64,000 nucleotides of DNA from Brugia malayi. Lineage: Eukaryota; Nematoda; Chromadorea; Rhabditida; Onchocercidae. Within the stretch, counting starts at the first letter, position 1; each line of letters starts with the position of its first letter. The DNA lies in the NCBI RefSeq assembly GCF_000002995.4, contig NW_025062475.1, positions 1-64,000 on the forward strand, written 5' to 3'. Below the pieces are notes generated by a model that ran no database searches, had not been told where the DNA came from, and saw only the letters and a list, made by a program, of their open reading frames with translations. Below, piece by piece: positions 39,139-54,857 of the stretch. The position numbers and the translations under genes were made by a program.

Positions 39139-41218
39139 TTTAGCTATAAATTTATTTGAATCAAAAAAAAAAAAACGAAAAAATAAATCTTAAATTTTTA
39201 AAAAAAAAAAAAAAAATAAATCTTAAATTTAATCATCTCATATTAAAAAATAAAACAATTGTTTCTAAATTAATGAAAACTAGCACAAAATTTGTGCTAT
39301 AACGAATTTATGTTCTATTTTTAAACAAATATACAAAAAAAAAAAAAAAAATTAAAACTACTTTACGCAAATCAAAATGAAAACGTACGTGATAGCAAGT
39401 GCTAACAACCTTCGACGTCTAAATTATTCAAATGATTTTTTGTAAGGAACACAAATGCTGTACAAAATGACAGCTATGTCCCTCTTAATAAATAAATTGA
39501 TTAAACTGCAATAGTCTGTTTGTCACCTTTGCACACCTTTTATAATCATCTATAAATTTATCTCTATGCATTCCTTTAATTTCTTTTTTTTTTCTTAAAT
39601 ATGCAAATTTTATCCAAAATGAAAAATTTTATTCTTCCAAAAAAAAAAAAGTACCCGCAAAATTTTCATTTCAAAACATTCTGAACAGAAATAAATTGAT
39701 AAATATGAAATACATATTATTAACTCATTTTTATATAATTTTGAATAACAGAAAGTATAACAGAAAACATAGGAAAATTAATTAGTCTAATGATAATTTT
39801 AAAGGAAATTTGTAGTATTTCTCTGAATGTAACTTTCACTTGTTCCTATGCTTGCTTTTTTTTCTTATTCTTAAAATACACAAAATTCAATTCAAGTTTT
39901 TTTCTTTTTTTTTTTTAGGAAAATTCTGTTATCAAAACATTTTCCATTGATAATTGAAGGCTTTCTTTTATTATTTCAAATTTTTGTTAGAATATTTTTG
40001 AGTTGTATCCATTGATTATTCAATTTTGACTTGATAAAGGAATAGTCTTTTAACTGATTTTTTCATAACAATAAAGTTATGTTTCATTCTTACATTTCCG
40101 ATGTATGCGATATCCGTTAGTTACCATTCAAAAGATATGCATTATTCTCATTGATGACCAAACATAAATGTGAGGAAAAATTTATTTTCAAATGTTTTGA
40201 TGCTTAATGTATAAGAATAAGTTTTTCTTTTTTTTTTTTTTTTTTTTTTTTTTGGAATACTATACATAAATACAGTTATTTATGAATTCAATAAAAGAAT
40301 TTTAAGAACTAAAATTAAACCAAACCTTTTTTCATATTTTAAGGACTAATCACTTAAGCAAATTATGATTAGGAAAGTTCTATTTGACACAATTTAAATG
40401 AAATGAGATCATTTAGACACTCGTAATCCAAACTATATAAACCCAAGCTATTTATACTCGGAATAAAATAATGATTAGGAAACAGTGAAATGAAACGTTC
40501 ATATTCCTTCGCACAAATAAGAATTCATAACTGAACAATACGTATATGGTATTTAAATTTGAGACATTTTTATTATGCATATCTGAATTGAAGAGCAATT
40601 TTATTTACAAATAATTCAAGACAATATAAAAGTCCAAGATAGTAGCACAAGGTAATAAGCGAAGCAATAAATTATTACAACAAACCAAAAAGATCAAAAT
40701 AAGAACCGTTTGCATCGGCTTGCATATTTTGATAATCAAATGGAATGTTCCATTTGAAGCAAGATTTGTTGCAAGATCAATATCACAAAGAGAACATACT
40801 ATTTTCGACGACAAAAAAAAAAAAATGCACCTGACTGATTTTGGCCAGAAAAGATCAATAAACATAGGTATTTATATTATGGGATAAATGGACAGCTTAC
40901 AAGCGTTCAGTATAAAGATGTTTTACTGTCGAATATCATTTGCTAAAAATATAACATTTGAGGATGTATTTAAAATAAACTGCAATAAATCACCTTTTAT
41001 TTGTAATTTTTGAGAACAATATGAAATATCTGGAATCCCTTTTAGTAATTTTTTCTTTCAAGAAAAAAGTTCCAAACTTTCGATAGTACGTTAAAGTTCA
41101 GGAACAATGCTTTAAAAATACCAATAAAATTCGTTTTCGATCAGTCTTTACATCTAAGAGACAAAACACATACCTGTCTAAATATATGAAAACCATATTT
41201 TAACACTGCAATAAAATA
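39139..41218. other. Intergenic region, no supported gene
   Basis: About 2 kb upstream of the polyproline gene and downstream of COMMD3, both on the minus strand. Marked by A and T homopolymers (39198-39216, 39334-39350, 40229-40254). The minus-strand frame at 40605-40865 encodes a Cys/Leu/Phe-rich sequence without recognised features or an exon context. Confidence 0.5.
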
Positions 41219-42421
41219 TCATTTATAATTTTTCACATTCGAAACTGCATTTTGTGCTTCTTTCAGTTTCCACAAAATGTTCTGAAAAATTTTCATATCG
41301 ATAGTTTTAAAATTCAACGGAAATGAAAGAAAGTAAACAGAAACAAATTTTACAGCTAATTAACCTGTAAATCATCAGAATTACAACAAAATGAAATCCT
41401 CTCTAGAGTTGTTGAACCAGTCGGAATTGTATCCAAATGAATCTCGGCCACAGCCATTTCTTTCTTACCTTTGTCTGTCTGAAACAAACATAAACTCTAT
41501 ATGGATATTTCGAATCATCCAATACATTGTTCAAAATGTAAAAAATATGCGCATTCTTTCGATACAGCGCATATTCACAAACGAGGGAGCAGTCAAATCT
41601 TAGTAAAAAAAAAAAAAAAACACTATGCATTATAGTAAAAATACTATGATATATTATGTCATATTCTGCCTCATTTTGCATAGCAAAATTAAATAGGAAA
41701 TTTTAAAATTAGTTCAAAAATTTTCTGCTGTAATAAACTTGAACTGAAAAGACAACAAAACTGTTCTTTACTCCTTATCCTTACATTATAACCTCCTACT
41801 TTTATATATATATAAAATACTTCTAAAGTTTTAGAAAGCTTCCAGGAGATATCAACAACTCGCGGTGGTTCCCAACCAATTGCTGACATACATTTTCGAA
41901 TCGACTGCTCCTTTTCCTGGAAGCCAACATTATAGTTGTTACCTGATACGATACATTATATGACATATTGTGTCATATTCTACCTTATTTTACACAGGAA
42001 GATTAAATATGAAAGTCTGAAACTACTTCAGGAAGTAATATTGTATTATTGTTCTCAAACCATAGACTTATTCATACCCTAAAGACACTGACAATAGCCT
42101 GTGACAGCTCGTTTTTCGGTAGTAATTCCTCAAGTGCTGTCACAGATAGACCACGTCTTGCTGCTTCTACAAGCACTCCAGCAGCTGCATTCCAGTAAAC
42201 TTGACTGCAAATTGATTCCTCTACTGAAATATATTTTATCCAAAAAGAAATAAGAGGAAATTTATAACCAAACTTAATAAGTACGAAAACTTGCATTTTG
42301 AAGGACCATCGTCAATCAATATCTGACATAATTTTTCGCAAACATCTTTAAAATCATTATAATTAGCTACCGAGCCATATTCTTCAACAGACTGAAGTAG
42401 ATGAACCGGGAAAGTAGCCAT
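41219..42421 (-). CDS. COMM-domain protein, closest to COMMD3
   Basis: COMMD proteins form a ten-subunit ring within the Commander complex, which works with CCC/Retriever in endosomal recycling. Five exons: 42295-42421, 42078-42223, 41821-41916, 41365-41478, 41219-41281, about 181 residues (human COMMD3 195). The N-terminal helical region contains VYWNAAAGVLVEAARRGLS, aligning with COMMD3 CHAAAATYILEAGK. The COMM domain begins with the typical PRVVDISWKL and ends with a helix NILWKLKEAQNAVSN after a Cys-containing strand (FCCNSDDLQ). The first junction keeps frame best with a GC donor (AAAAT|GCAAGT at 42293-42294); a GT donor (GAT G|GTCC) would remove four residues instead. The ATG lies 8 nt after a TTTTTAG acceptor. 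Paralogue assignment is by eye and could be another COMMD. Confidence 0.87.
41640..41720. repeat. Intronic repeat copy A around COMMD3 exon 3
   Basis: The segment with TATTATGTCATATTCTGCC, CATTTTGCAT and AAATTAAATAGGAAA resembles 41950-42035 (TTGTGTCATATTCTACC, TATTTTACAC, AGATTAAATATGAAA). The two lie in the introns on either side of the 96-bp exon 41821-41916, in the same orientation, about 310 bp apart. Confidence 0.75.
41950..42035. repeat. Intronic repeat copy B around COMMD3 exon 3
   Basis: Partner of the copy at 41640-41720, about 75-80% similar by eye over some 60-70 bp. Both contain TGTCATATTCT. No similarity to the exon or to the HhaI satellite is evident. Confidence 0.75.
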
Positions 42422-43590
42422 TTCAAGAACTAAAAATGATCCAATGGCAAAGTGAAAATCTAAAAAAGAAATCAGATATGCGAAAACCAAAACTAAAATC
42501 TTTTCATTCATACAAAAAATTATATAAATAGTTTCAAATATTTCATAATATGCTGGGTGACTGAAGAACCATTAGGAAAGTGGAATAAAATAAAGGAATA
42601 GCTTTTAAAAAAGAACTTTTAACTGCTCACATCTAAGTCTCTTTCGGGAAATGAATACATTACTGCAATTATTTCAAAACTAGAAAATTCTTTGACGATG
42701 AAAACTTCTTAGATATCTACAGGAAGCAAATAAAGAAAAACAGCTTGGATATGCCTAAAACAGTTATTCGATAACAAAATGATCAAAATTTTATTAACAA
42801 AGAATTAAAAATAAAAACATACAAATATTAAAAAACAAATGCATATATGAGCAAAGTAAACGATAAAGCCCACTTCTGAGTCTACAACACTTTGGAATCT
42901 TTGAAATGTGCACACTGCCAAAATAAAACAGCAGAAGCAAAAAGTATTCTTTTTGAATTATTTTAGATAAACATAGGTCATTTTTGCATCGAAACGAAAT
43001 AACGAAATTAACAATTAAAATGTTCTTTGTACTTGGCTTTTTTTTTTTTGTTTCCCTAGAATTCAATATAAGCATATTTCTGAGTAACTAAGGGCTCAGA
43101 AACTGGACTAAACAAAATTTAATTTAATAATCTTAACAATGACGATTAATTGATAATTAATAATCTTAACAATATCAATAACTGAGAATCTAAACTGCAT
43201 AGGCTATCTAAGAAATCAGAAGAATTTGATTCCTAAAAACTAAAGCAAACCGGCTTTTTAATAAAGCCAAAACACATATCACATTAATTAGTCACTGGTA
43301 ACTAATATTCCCATAAATAGAAAAATAAATACTCCTCTCTCATTCTGCGCCTCTACAAAATATTAGTTTTGAGTGCTCCAAGACCTCACAGTGCTTTCAG
43401 AACAAGTTCCCCTTATAAACAAACAAAAGTCAACAAACAATAAGCAAAAAATTTTTCAAAACAAAAAACATCACTAAACAAGCTAGAACTGTCTAATACG
43501 TAACGATAAATACCTCGTTGATGGGAAGGTACAAAAATAAATCACCACTTCAAACGAAAGTCAATAAATACTATTCAAACAAACTTACTA
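42422..43590 (-). other. Spacer between PAM16 and COMMD3 (same strand)
   Basis: 1.17 kb AT-rich spacer. It should hold the PAM16 3' UTR and COMMD3 promoter or, if the two genes share an operon, the intercistronic region. The frame at 42794-43075 (minus) lacks domain features. Confidence 0.5.
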
Positions 43591-44837
43591 TCAACTTTTT
43601 CCATCCCTTTTCACTTCTTTCGCTTCCTGAACAATTTCTTCTCTGAACTGTTTTTGTAATTCTTCATCTATGCGTTCTTTTGCACGATACACCTGAAAAA
43701 ACGTGTGCACAACTATTAGAACAATTCCATCAACTGTTATGAAAACTAATGATCTAGTCAACATGATCAGGACATAGTGTAGTTAATGTTATATATGGGA
43801 AGCAAGACCTAAATAATTGTGACTAGTAAAAACTTTATCTTTTGTAGTAATTATGTATGCAGATCAAACTTCTGGAAAATAAATGAGCCGATTAATGGAA
43901 AAACAGCAGTTAACATAACATACTTTAGACTGTAGATACAATGAACCTCCTTTAGTTTTGTCATTTATACCAAATAAATGCCTGTAATTCTTTTCGACTT
44001 CTTCAGGCTTCAGTGGATCTTGCACATTCAAGATTTTCATCGCTTCCTACAAATCTTTTTGGTACCAAAAATATTAAAAAAATGAAATTCATGCACAAAA
44101 GGATCAAAAAAAATATATTTAATTAAACAATAGACCTGCAAAGATATTCCAAGTCTCGCATTTGTTCGACTTGCCTCACGTGCTTCATTTTGACTTTGGC
44201 CAGTATGCTGAGCGCGATTGGCTGCTGCTTGTCTGTTTGCTGAAATGCAATCCTAATAATGTTATATTATAGTAAGAGAGAAATAGACAAGGATTCTTGG
44301 CAAAAAAATTTATAAAATCTTAAGACAACCTAATTTACGTTCGAATATGAATGTTCCAGCATATATTTATTCCCACTTATTTCATAATTAACATTTTTTT
44401 CATCACTTCCTTATGCAAGAATAACGTGGTCACGTTCGGTACTAATACATAAAAGGATTTAGAAAAAAAAAAAATAGAAACTCAAATTACATGTAAAATG
44501 GCTAAACAGTACAGCTACATCTATTATATCATATCTTCAAAAAAAATCTAGACTATTTTTAATTTTCAAATGGTCATAAATTAATTATAATTATGCTCAT
44601 AAATTAAGCATAATTATGAGACATATATTAAAGCGTGTTGAAATGTAAACAGTTAAATACCTCAAACTATTACACAGAGATGTAAACAATTCCCATCATT
44701 TTTATCTAATTTTTTTCTCCAATTTTAAAAAAAAAAGAAAGACAACCTCTAATTTCTTCCCGTACAGCTCGAGTGAATGCTTTACTCAAAGCTTCGCTAG
44801 TTGCGATCACAATTTTAATCGCATTTCTCCATACCAT
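43591..44837 (-). CDS. PAM16/TIM16 (Magmas), import motor J-like subunit
   Basis: Matrix-side subunit of the presequence translocase motor; it pairs with PAM18/TIM14 to control mtHsp70 during protein import. Four exons join in phase: 44747-44837, 44136-44239, 43924-44046, 43591-43692, giving 139 residues, typical for the family. The N-terminus [20 protein letters not shown] is followed by the conserved AFTRAVREE. The degenerate J-domain is clear: [40 protein letters not shown], then [20 protein letters not shown] and a Glu/Lys-rich helix. The HPD tripeptide is absent as expected: PAM16 has a J-like fold with DPL-type residues at that place. The ATG follows a TTTCTAG acceptor by 10 nt. It is divergent from mL40 with 536 bp between start codons. 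Confidence 0.96.
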
Positions 44838-45373
44838 AACGTGTTAGCTAGAAATGAAAATTTAAATTGTACGCAATAAACAGGTAAACAACATAATTAT
44901 ATATTTATTATATAATATTTTCAAATAAATCTTTCATATTCTCAGTTATTGTTACTGTTCAATAATTCATTTCGATTGTTTTCTTCATATTCTTTCACCA
45001 ATATTTTTACATCTCTAATGCAAACATCTTCCTAACTCTCTCAGTTCTTAATTAAAGTCTAGTATGTAATTTTCCGGAAGACAAATATACTTCCTTATCT
45101 TCCGGAAGACAAATATACATCCCCACTTTCCGGCAAACTTGACATTCTGGAAACTTCCTACCACTTTATTTTATAATCCTTCGTCTCAATATGCAACCAA
45201 CACTTACTGCCACCAAGCTTTTACGGTCCGTTAAAGAATGGTATCGATTACACGAAGTCTTACGTAAACTTGTACGATTATTGTACGTGTGATGCGTGTT
45301 ATTCCGTCTCCTGTTATTGGCAATTTGACGTATTTATTAGTTAAAAATTATCATTAACTAATTTAATTTAGGT
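44838..45373. promoter_or_regulatory. Shared divergent promoter of PAM16 and mL40 with repeated ETS-like palindromes
   Basis: The 536 bp between the start codons of two nuclear genes for mitochondrial proteins must hold both promoters. It contains a 19-bp direct repeat TTCCGGAAGACAAATATAC at 45072-45090 and 45100-45118, then a third TTTCCGG at 45127 and a looser TTCTGGAAACTTCC near 45145. TTCCGGAAG is palindromic and holds the GGAA core bound by ETS factors; in vertebrates GABP/NRF-2 uses such sites at respiratory genes. Whether nematodes use them this way is inference. TTTCTAG (for PAM16) and TTTAG (for mL40) acceptors lie next to the ATGs. Confidence 0.6.
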
Positions 45374-47143
45374 ATGGCTAACATTATGCGTCGACTAATT
45401 GAGCCAAGTTATGGTGCACTTATCAGTGTTAGTGCTAGCCATTTGCATTTCTCAGCGGTGCAACTTTCTTCACCATTTGTGAAAGCACAGAAAAAAATGG
45501 ATCCTGAAATTGCTAAACTAAGAGAAGAGAGAAAGAGGTATTTATCTGTTGTTTTTAGTTTAATCTTAGTTTATCACTTTCCATATATTATTTTTAGTAA
45601 GTGACTATTCATGGTATGATACGTGAAAGTAAAGGAACATATTATTGTATAATTCAAGAGCATTTTTTGTCGGCAAATTAGATAAATAAAAACTTGTTGA
45701 TTTAATTTAACGAATTTTGCTTTGTTTGTTTTATTTATTAGAAGCAAAATAAAAGATCAGTCATGTCTTCATTTAATTATTCTGTTACACGTAATGATTT
45801 GTGTCGAGAAATATCACGTCATGTTATTAATTTGTGCACGTAGATTTTTGGACTTTGCACTTCTATTCACTCATATTATTAGAGCAAATTATATCATTGA
45901 TATTTTTTTTTATTTATTCAGAAGAAAACTGAAGAAAGAAATCAAACTTCTAGAAAGCTTTGGCAAGAAACCGAAACCTGTGGAGGAATTAATTTTTGAT
46001 AAAAAATATGAAGAAACTATTAATGAACGAATACGCCCCAAAGTTGAAGTTAGATTTGTTTCCTTTCCGTTTCTAATTGAGTTTATTTATCGATTTGTTC
46101 AAATATTCGGCACAAAATCGTCAAATGGTGAAATGTTTAAATGTTATTACTCAGGAAATGCACATATTTTCGTTAGGAATCATCATGTTAGATTTAATTT
46201 TGGTGACATCGGGTGACATTTTTTTTTCTGTTTCTATCTGGCGCAATCAGATGATATTTGTGTGGGAGATAGTCCCAAAAGTTTTTGAGCTTTATGGAAT
46301 TTGCACTCTCGTATTGAAATTTTTGGGAATATATCTTGTTATCCTTTCTAGTTAATCCCGTATAGAAATAAATTCACTTTGTTCCAGTGAAGACATTTTA
46401 CTTGTCTTGCTGTATCTAATGAGTAGTTGGACGAAGTTTTTTCATCAAAAATATTCTTAAAATTTGTGAAATATGGAACTAAAAAAAGCAGCATCAATAT
46501 GTCTAAATGAAATGTTTTACCTTCAGTTAAGTGAAGATGAGAAGGATGAGCGTGCCGCTCTGGAGATGGAATACAAGCGCTATCTTAATAAGTTAGCAGT
46601 TATGGATACTCGTTGGATCGCAAAAAGTGTTCAGAAACAAGAAAATGCTTTGCAGAAGCTCAAGGTTTCATTTATTTATATTCTCTTAATGAAACTGATT
46701 ACTTTCGACAAGTTCCCAAATATATCCGGGGATTTCAGAAGCTCTTGTCTTTCTAACCTTTTTATTAAAAAAAAAAAAACTCATATTGTGATCTGATGTT
46801 GAAGTGCACGTTGAGATTTTGCATTTACAATAGCGGAATTTTTTTGGCTGTTCATTAGATCATTGTCAACTACATTGCAATCATTTTGCTCTATTTTCAA
46901 TCATTTTGCTACATTGCAATCATTTTGCTCTACAAGTAGTACCTTATAGCTGCATTTTTAAAAAATTGAAAATATGTAAAATTTCAGATGTTATCGCCAG
47001 AATTATACAAAGCTGCCCTGGAACCTGATGAATGTTTTTTGCAAAATTTTGTCTACCGAGGTCCAACACTGACGCCTCCAATAGAATCATACGAGCCACC
47101 TGATGGGCATTATATCGATGTCAGCAAAAAGTGGTTATGTTAA
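45374..47143 (+). CDS. Mitochondrial large-subunit ribosomal protein mL40 (MRPL40)
   Basis: Structural protein of the mitochondrial large ribosomal subunit. Four exons join in phase: 45374-45537, 45922-46048, 46527-46664, 46988-47143, giving 194 residues (human mL40 is 206). The N-terminus MANIMRRLIEPSYGALIS is basic, without acidic residues near the start, as expected for a matrix-targeting sequence. The conserved core follows: KKMDPEIAKLREERKRRKL, then an acidic/basic helix (LSEDEKDERAALEMEYKRY) and the C-terminal signature GPTLTPPIESYEPPDGHYID, which matches the family's GPxYTPPIxxYxPPxGxYxDI. The ATG follows a TTTAG acceptor by 2 nt. AATAAA at 47419. The tyrosine kinase gene starts 617 bp downstream on the same strand. 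Confidence 0.93.
46870..46932. repeat. Intronic triple repeat (CAATCATTTTGCT)
   Basis: CAATCATTTTGCT occurs three times about 20 bp apart in the third intron of mL40, the outer two also sharing TACATTG before it. Confidence 0.85.
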
Positions 47144-47745
47144 GTTTCCGCAAAATTGTCAGTATTCTGTAGCTTAAATGACAGGTATTAGGTTATTGAA
47201 AATGAATGATATACAACAGGACGGTTTTGTTATAATCCATTCTTTCAAATATGCTTTTCGATTTGACAATTTATTAGAAAGCAAATCATTTTGTTTTGTA
47301 AACTTTGTTGTAAATTGTCATCAAAAAATTTCTTTTCTTACTAATTTAGTTTTGTTATCTGCATTGCTCATTGTAGGTTACTTCATTTATTTTAGTGTTG
47401 GATGACTTGTGATTAATTAATAAATGTTAATTTGCTTTTTTTTTTTTTTTAAATGCTTTGCTAAAGTAACAAGTTTGTCGTTAAAAAAGAGTGTTATATC
47501 CAGTTACTTTTTCCAATAAAAATTTTGAGTTTTAGGAAAACTATTGTAGACATTATTTCATATTGTAGTCAGTATTATCACGAAAATGTTGCTTACTTCA
47601 ATATCGTATATTAGTCTTTTATCAGTTAACTGTGAAACTATATTTTGTACATATTGTAATTCAAAAGTCATAAAATATTCGTTTAACAAAGATGTGTAGC
47701 ACAATATAAAACACATTTAGTCTTACTTTTTAGAGTCATTTCTAG
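47144..47745 (+). other. Spacer between mL40 and the kinase gene (same strand)
   Basis: About 600 bp with mL40 polyadenylation signals (47419, 47513) and ending in a TTTCTAG acceptor at 47745. I looked for an SH2 domain here that would complete a Fer-type kinase and found none. Confidence 0.5.
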
Positions 47746-47759
47746 ATGTTTTCAAGCTG

Positions 47760-47760
<1 letters not shown>
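47746..47760 (+). promoter_or_regulatory. Five-codon upstream ORF overlapping the kinase start (TGATG)
   Basis: Immediately after the TTTCTAG acceptor an ATG opens MFSS and a stop TGA at 47758-47760, whose final A is the first base of the kinase ATG at 47760-47762. If the acceptor receives a spliced leader, the leader would be joined directly to this upstream AUG. If a coding exon lies further upstream, the segment would be coding in a third frame instead. Confidence 0.4.
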
Positions 47761-52287
<4,527 letters not shown>

Positions 52288-52802
52288 TACTATTTTAGAT
52301 TCATGAGAATTGTTTCTTATTCGGATACATTCTCATTTATTATCATCCTATAAATTTGTTATTGTAAAAGATGCTTTTTGAGTATATTTCTTGCTATTAA
52401 ACATCCAATATCATCATGGTACAGTAATTCATGGGCTAGAAGGAAATTTTTATTTGCTGAATTCCTCTTTCTTCCGTGTAAAATTCAATCTGATTTTCTC
52501 ATCATAAAAATTAAGAGTAAATATTATCAATAAAAATGCAATAAATAAACAAAATTCCTAACTTACATTTTTTTCCAAACAAATTGCAAACTTTCATGCA
52601 GGAAGCAATTTCTCGAACTATTCAAAGCCTAATGGGCTGAATAGCGACAAGATAGCTAATGAAGAATTTAATGCGATGTTTCTACAATAAATGTATGAAA
52701 CTTTTTTAGAATGCTTAGTTGAAGAAATCATTATATCTAAGAATCAAGGTGATTATTAGTGAGCAAAACATTGTAAATATCAACTGTTTATGACAATTTT
52801 CT
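52288..52802. other. Convergent spacer between the kinase and MRM2
   Basis: 515 bp where the two genes end tail to tail. Contains AATAAA-type signals for the kinase near 52527-52548; no further gene. Confidence 0.6.
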
Positions 52803-54069
52803 CTACAATAGTTTTTTCATTGCTAACAAATATATTTCTGCACTATGATCACGACTAGCTTTAGGTTTCACGGTGTACACGTTTCTAAAATCTTGCTTAA
52901 GGCGTTCAATAAATTCTTCTCGCCTTGGTCCATCCCATATTTTGCAAAGAAATGTTCCATTTTTCACTAGAGGAATTACCGACTTTCTCACACTAAGTTC
53001 TAGTACTGTTGCACAAAGTGATAAAATCCGTTCATGGTCAATTCCTCCATCACCTAAAACAATTTTAAAATAAACATAATGAAACAATGTGAATTTATGG
53101 AAAAAAAAATCTTTTAAATCCCTTATTTCATTGGTACTACAAATATTCAATATTATCGCTCAATCATATCCTTCACCTTCTTCAACTATTCTCAACAATC
53201 AAAAAGAAATAGATCAAAGAAATCAAAAGTGAAGTCAACCAGGAAAAAAAATTATTTTAGTAATTGCTCCTGTTTAATACTGAATGTTAAAAGATTCATT
53301 ACCAGTAGGATTTGGAGCCATATCACTGATTACAACATCAACAGATCTTCCGTTCAGAATTTGCTTTATATTTTCGTGTGTTTTTTGAGCAGTAATATCG
53401 GACAAATCCAAAAAATTAACACCCGAAATTGGTAATATCGGCTGAAAAAAAAGTGTGCCTATATCAGTTATCATCGTATGAGTTCAAATCTAAACATTTG
53501 CCAACAGTAGAAAAAAAAAAAACTAAATACCTGCAAATCAATGCCCAAAATAAGAGCATTATCATATACGTTTGGTTGTACAATATCAGCAACTACCTGA
53601 CACCACGATCCAGGAGCTGCTCCAACATCAACAACTACCATACCTAAATAGCGGAATAAATTCAAGAAAAAGAAAAAGGTTAACATTATGACAGAGAAAT
53701 CTTATGAGAAATCAATGAAAGGAGGAATTATAATTCCTTTTAATTCTTCTATATACTTTAAACAATTAGCTTTCCTTTCCTTCATTCATCTCTTTTCTTT
53801 TCATTCAGTTGCTAGATCTATCACTGATCTTAAGTACATCTAGAATTAAACTTACCAGGCTTAATAATTTTATACTTTTCGTTGATTTCTAGTAGCTTAT
53901 AGGCACTTCGAGCTCGATATGAATGTTCACGAGCCTTCTTGGAGAATTCATCAGACCACTGCTTATGTAAATATTTCAAAGTAGCTGTCGATTTTTTACC
54001 CTTGGAGAAACAACGCACCGGAAGCCATAACGTGATTAGTTCTGCCTTCAGTTTGATATTGAAAAACAT
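52803..54069 (-). CDS. Mitochondrial rRNA 2'-O-methyltransferase MRM2 (FtsJ/RrmJ family)
   Basis: SAM-dependent enzyme that methylates a uridine ribose in the A-loop of the mitochondrial large rRNA. Four exons join in phase: 53856-54069, 53531-53643, 53303-53441, 52803-53053, giving 238 residues (human 246). The start MFFNIKLKAELITLWLPVR is a likely mitochondrial presequence. The FtsJ fold and K-D-K-E tetrad are complete: RARSAYKLLEI (first Lys), DVGAAPGSWCQV (SAM site), VISDMAPNPTG (Asp), FLCKIWDG (second Lys), SAEIYLLA (Glu). A four-codon uORF (ATGATGTGTCGTTGA) begins 3 nt after a TAATTCAG acceptor and ends 2 nt before this ATG. The upstream open frame (to 54225) is in phase but lies behind that acceptor, so I prefer the internal start. 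CIAO2B lies 789 bp upstream on the same strand. Confidence 0.95.
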
Positions 54070-54071
54070 TA

Positions 54072-54086
54072 TCAACGACACATCAT
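54072..54086 (-). promoter_or_regulatory. Upstream ORF of MRM2, ends 2 nt before the main ATG
   Basis: Reading on the minus strand: TTCAG acceptor, GTG, then ATGATGTGTCGTTGA (four sense codons and stop), TA, and the MRM2 ATG. If trans-splicing uses this acceptor, ribosomes meet the uORF first. Confidence 0.5.
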
Positions 54087-54857
54087 CACCTGAATTACAA
54101 TGAAATCTGATTAAATTTATACCTGTCCAAAAACACCTTCTATCATTATTGCATTTGATTATTGATAGAGTGCATCTCGCAGTCAGCATATGAGATTTTT
54201 GGAACAAGCTAATGATTCGAACCAAAAAATCCCAGAAAACATAACTCTACGCAACATTCACTCACCATCCTATAGGGCTTAGCAGAGCACAATTTTAGAT
54301 ATCAATGTGCTATCAGTTTTTATTATGACCACAGAATAATAAATATTAACAGTAGATAATATTACCTTCTAAATGAAAGCTGATAAAATATTGGCTGTTT
54401 CAAAGAATACTTCCTTCAGTGGGATGGAAAGGATAGGATTTAATATCATTATTAAAGAAAGAAAACTATGTCTCGTCCTTTTGACTACCTTTGTGTAACA
54501 GATTGGTATCGACCTCCAAAATACTTAAGTGATAATGTGCAGATGAGTCATCACATATGAAATATCACAAAAACCCCAGGTTAATTTTATAAATGCAGAT
54601 TTTGGATTTTATCTTCACCTTAATCACAAGTGTAAAATTGTTAGCGCATTAAGTTTTTATAAAAATTTGTTTTTAAAGTACAAATAAATGTCATCAATAC
54701 CAAATACTTTCAATTTCTTGAAAAAACAAATTTGTAAAAAATATTAGATTCAAGCAAATTTGAAGATTATACAACTCGCCTACATTTTCTGAGGTTCACA
54801 ACAATGTAAAAAAGAAATATGTACATAAACAAATAGTTGCAGCATAATAAGACATTT
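54087..54857 (-). other. Spacer between CIAO2B and MRM2 (same strand)
   Basis: About 0.77 kb of AT-rich sequence between the CIAO2B stop and the MRM2 leader. No exon seen. Size is similar to the other same-strand spacers in the window. Confidence 0.5.

Noticed and set aside
40605..40865. 86-codon minus-strand open frame upstream of the polyproline gene
   Set aside because: Hydrophobic and Cys-rich without a known domain; flanks lack matching splice sites.
45722..46216. 164-codon plus-strand open frame in mL40
   Set aside because: It is mL40 exon 2 (45922-46048) plus read-through of both introns.
47178..47405. Possible SH2 or N-terminal exon for the kinase
   Set aside because: No FLVR-type motif or SH2 pattern; sequence is hydrophobic 3' UTR-like.
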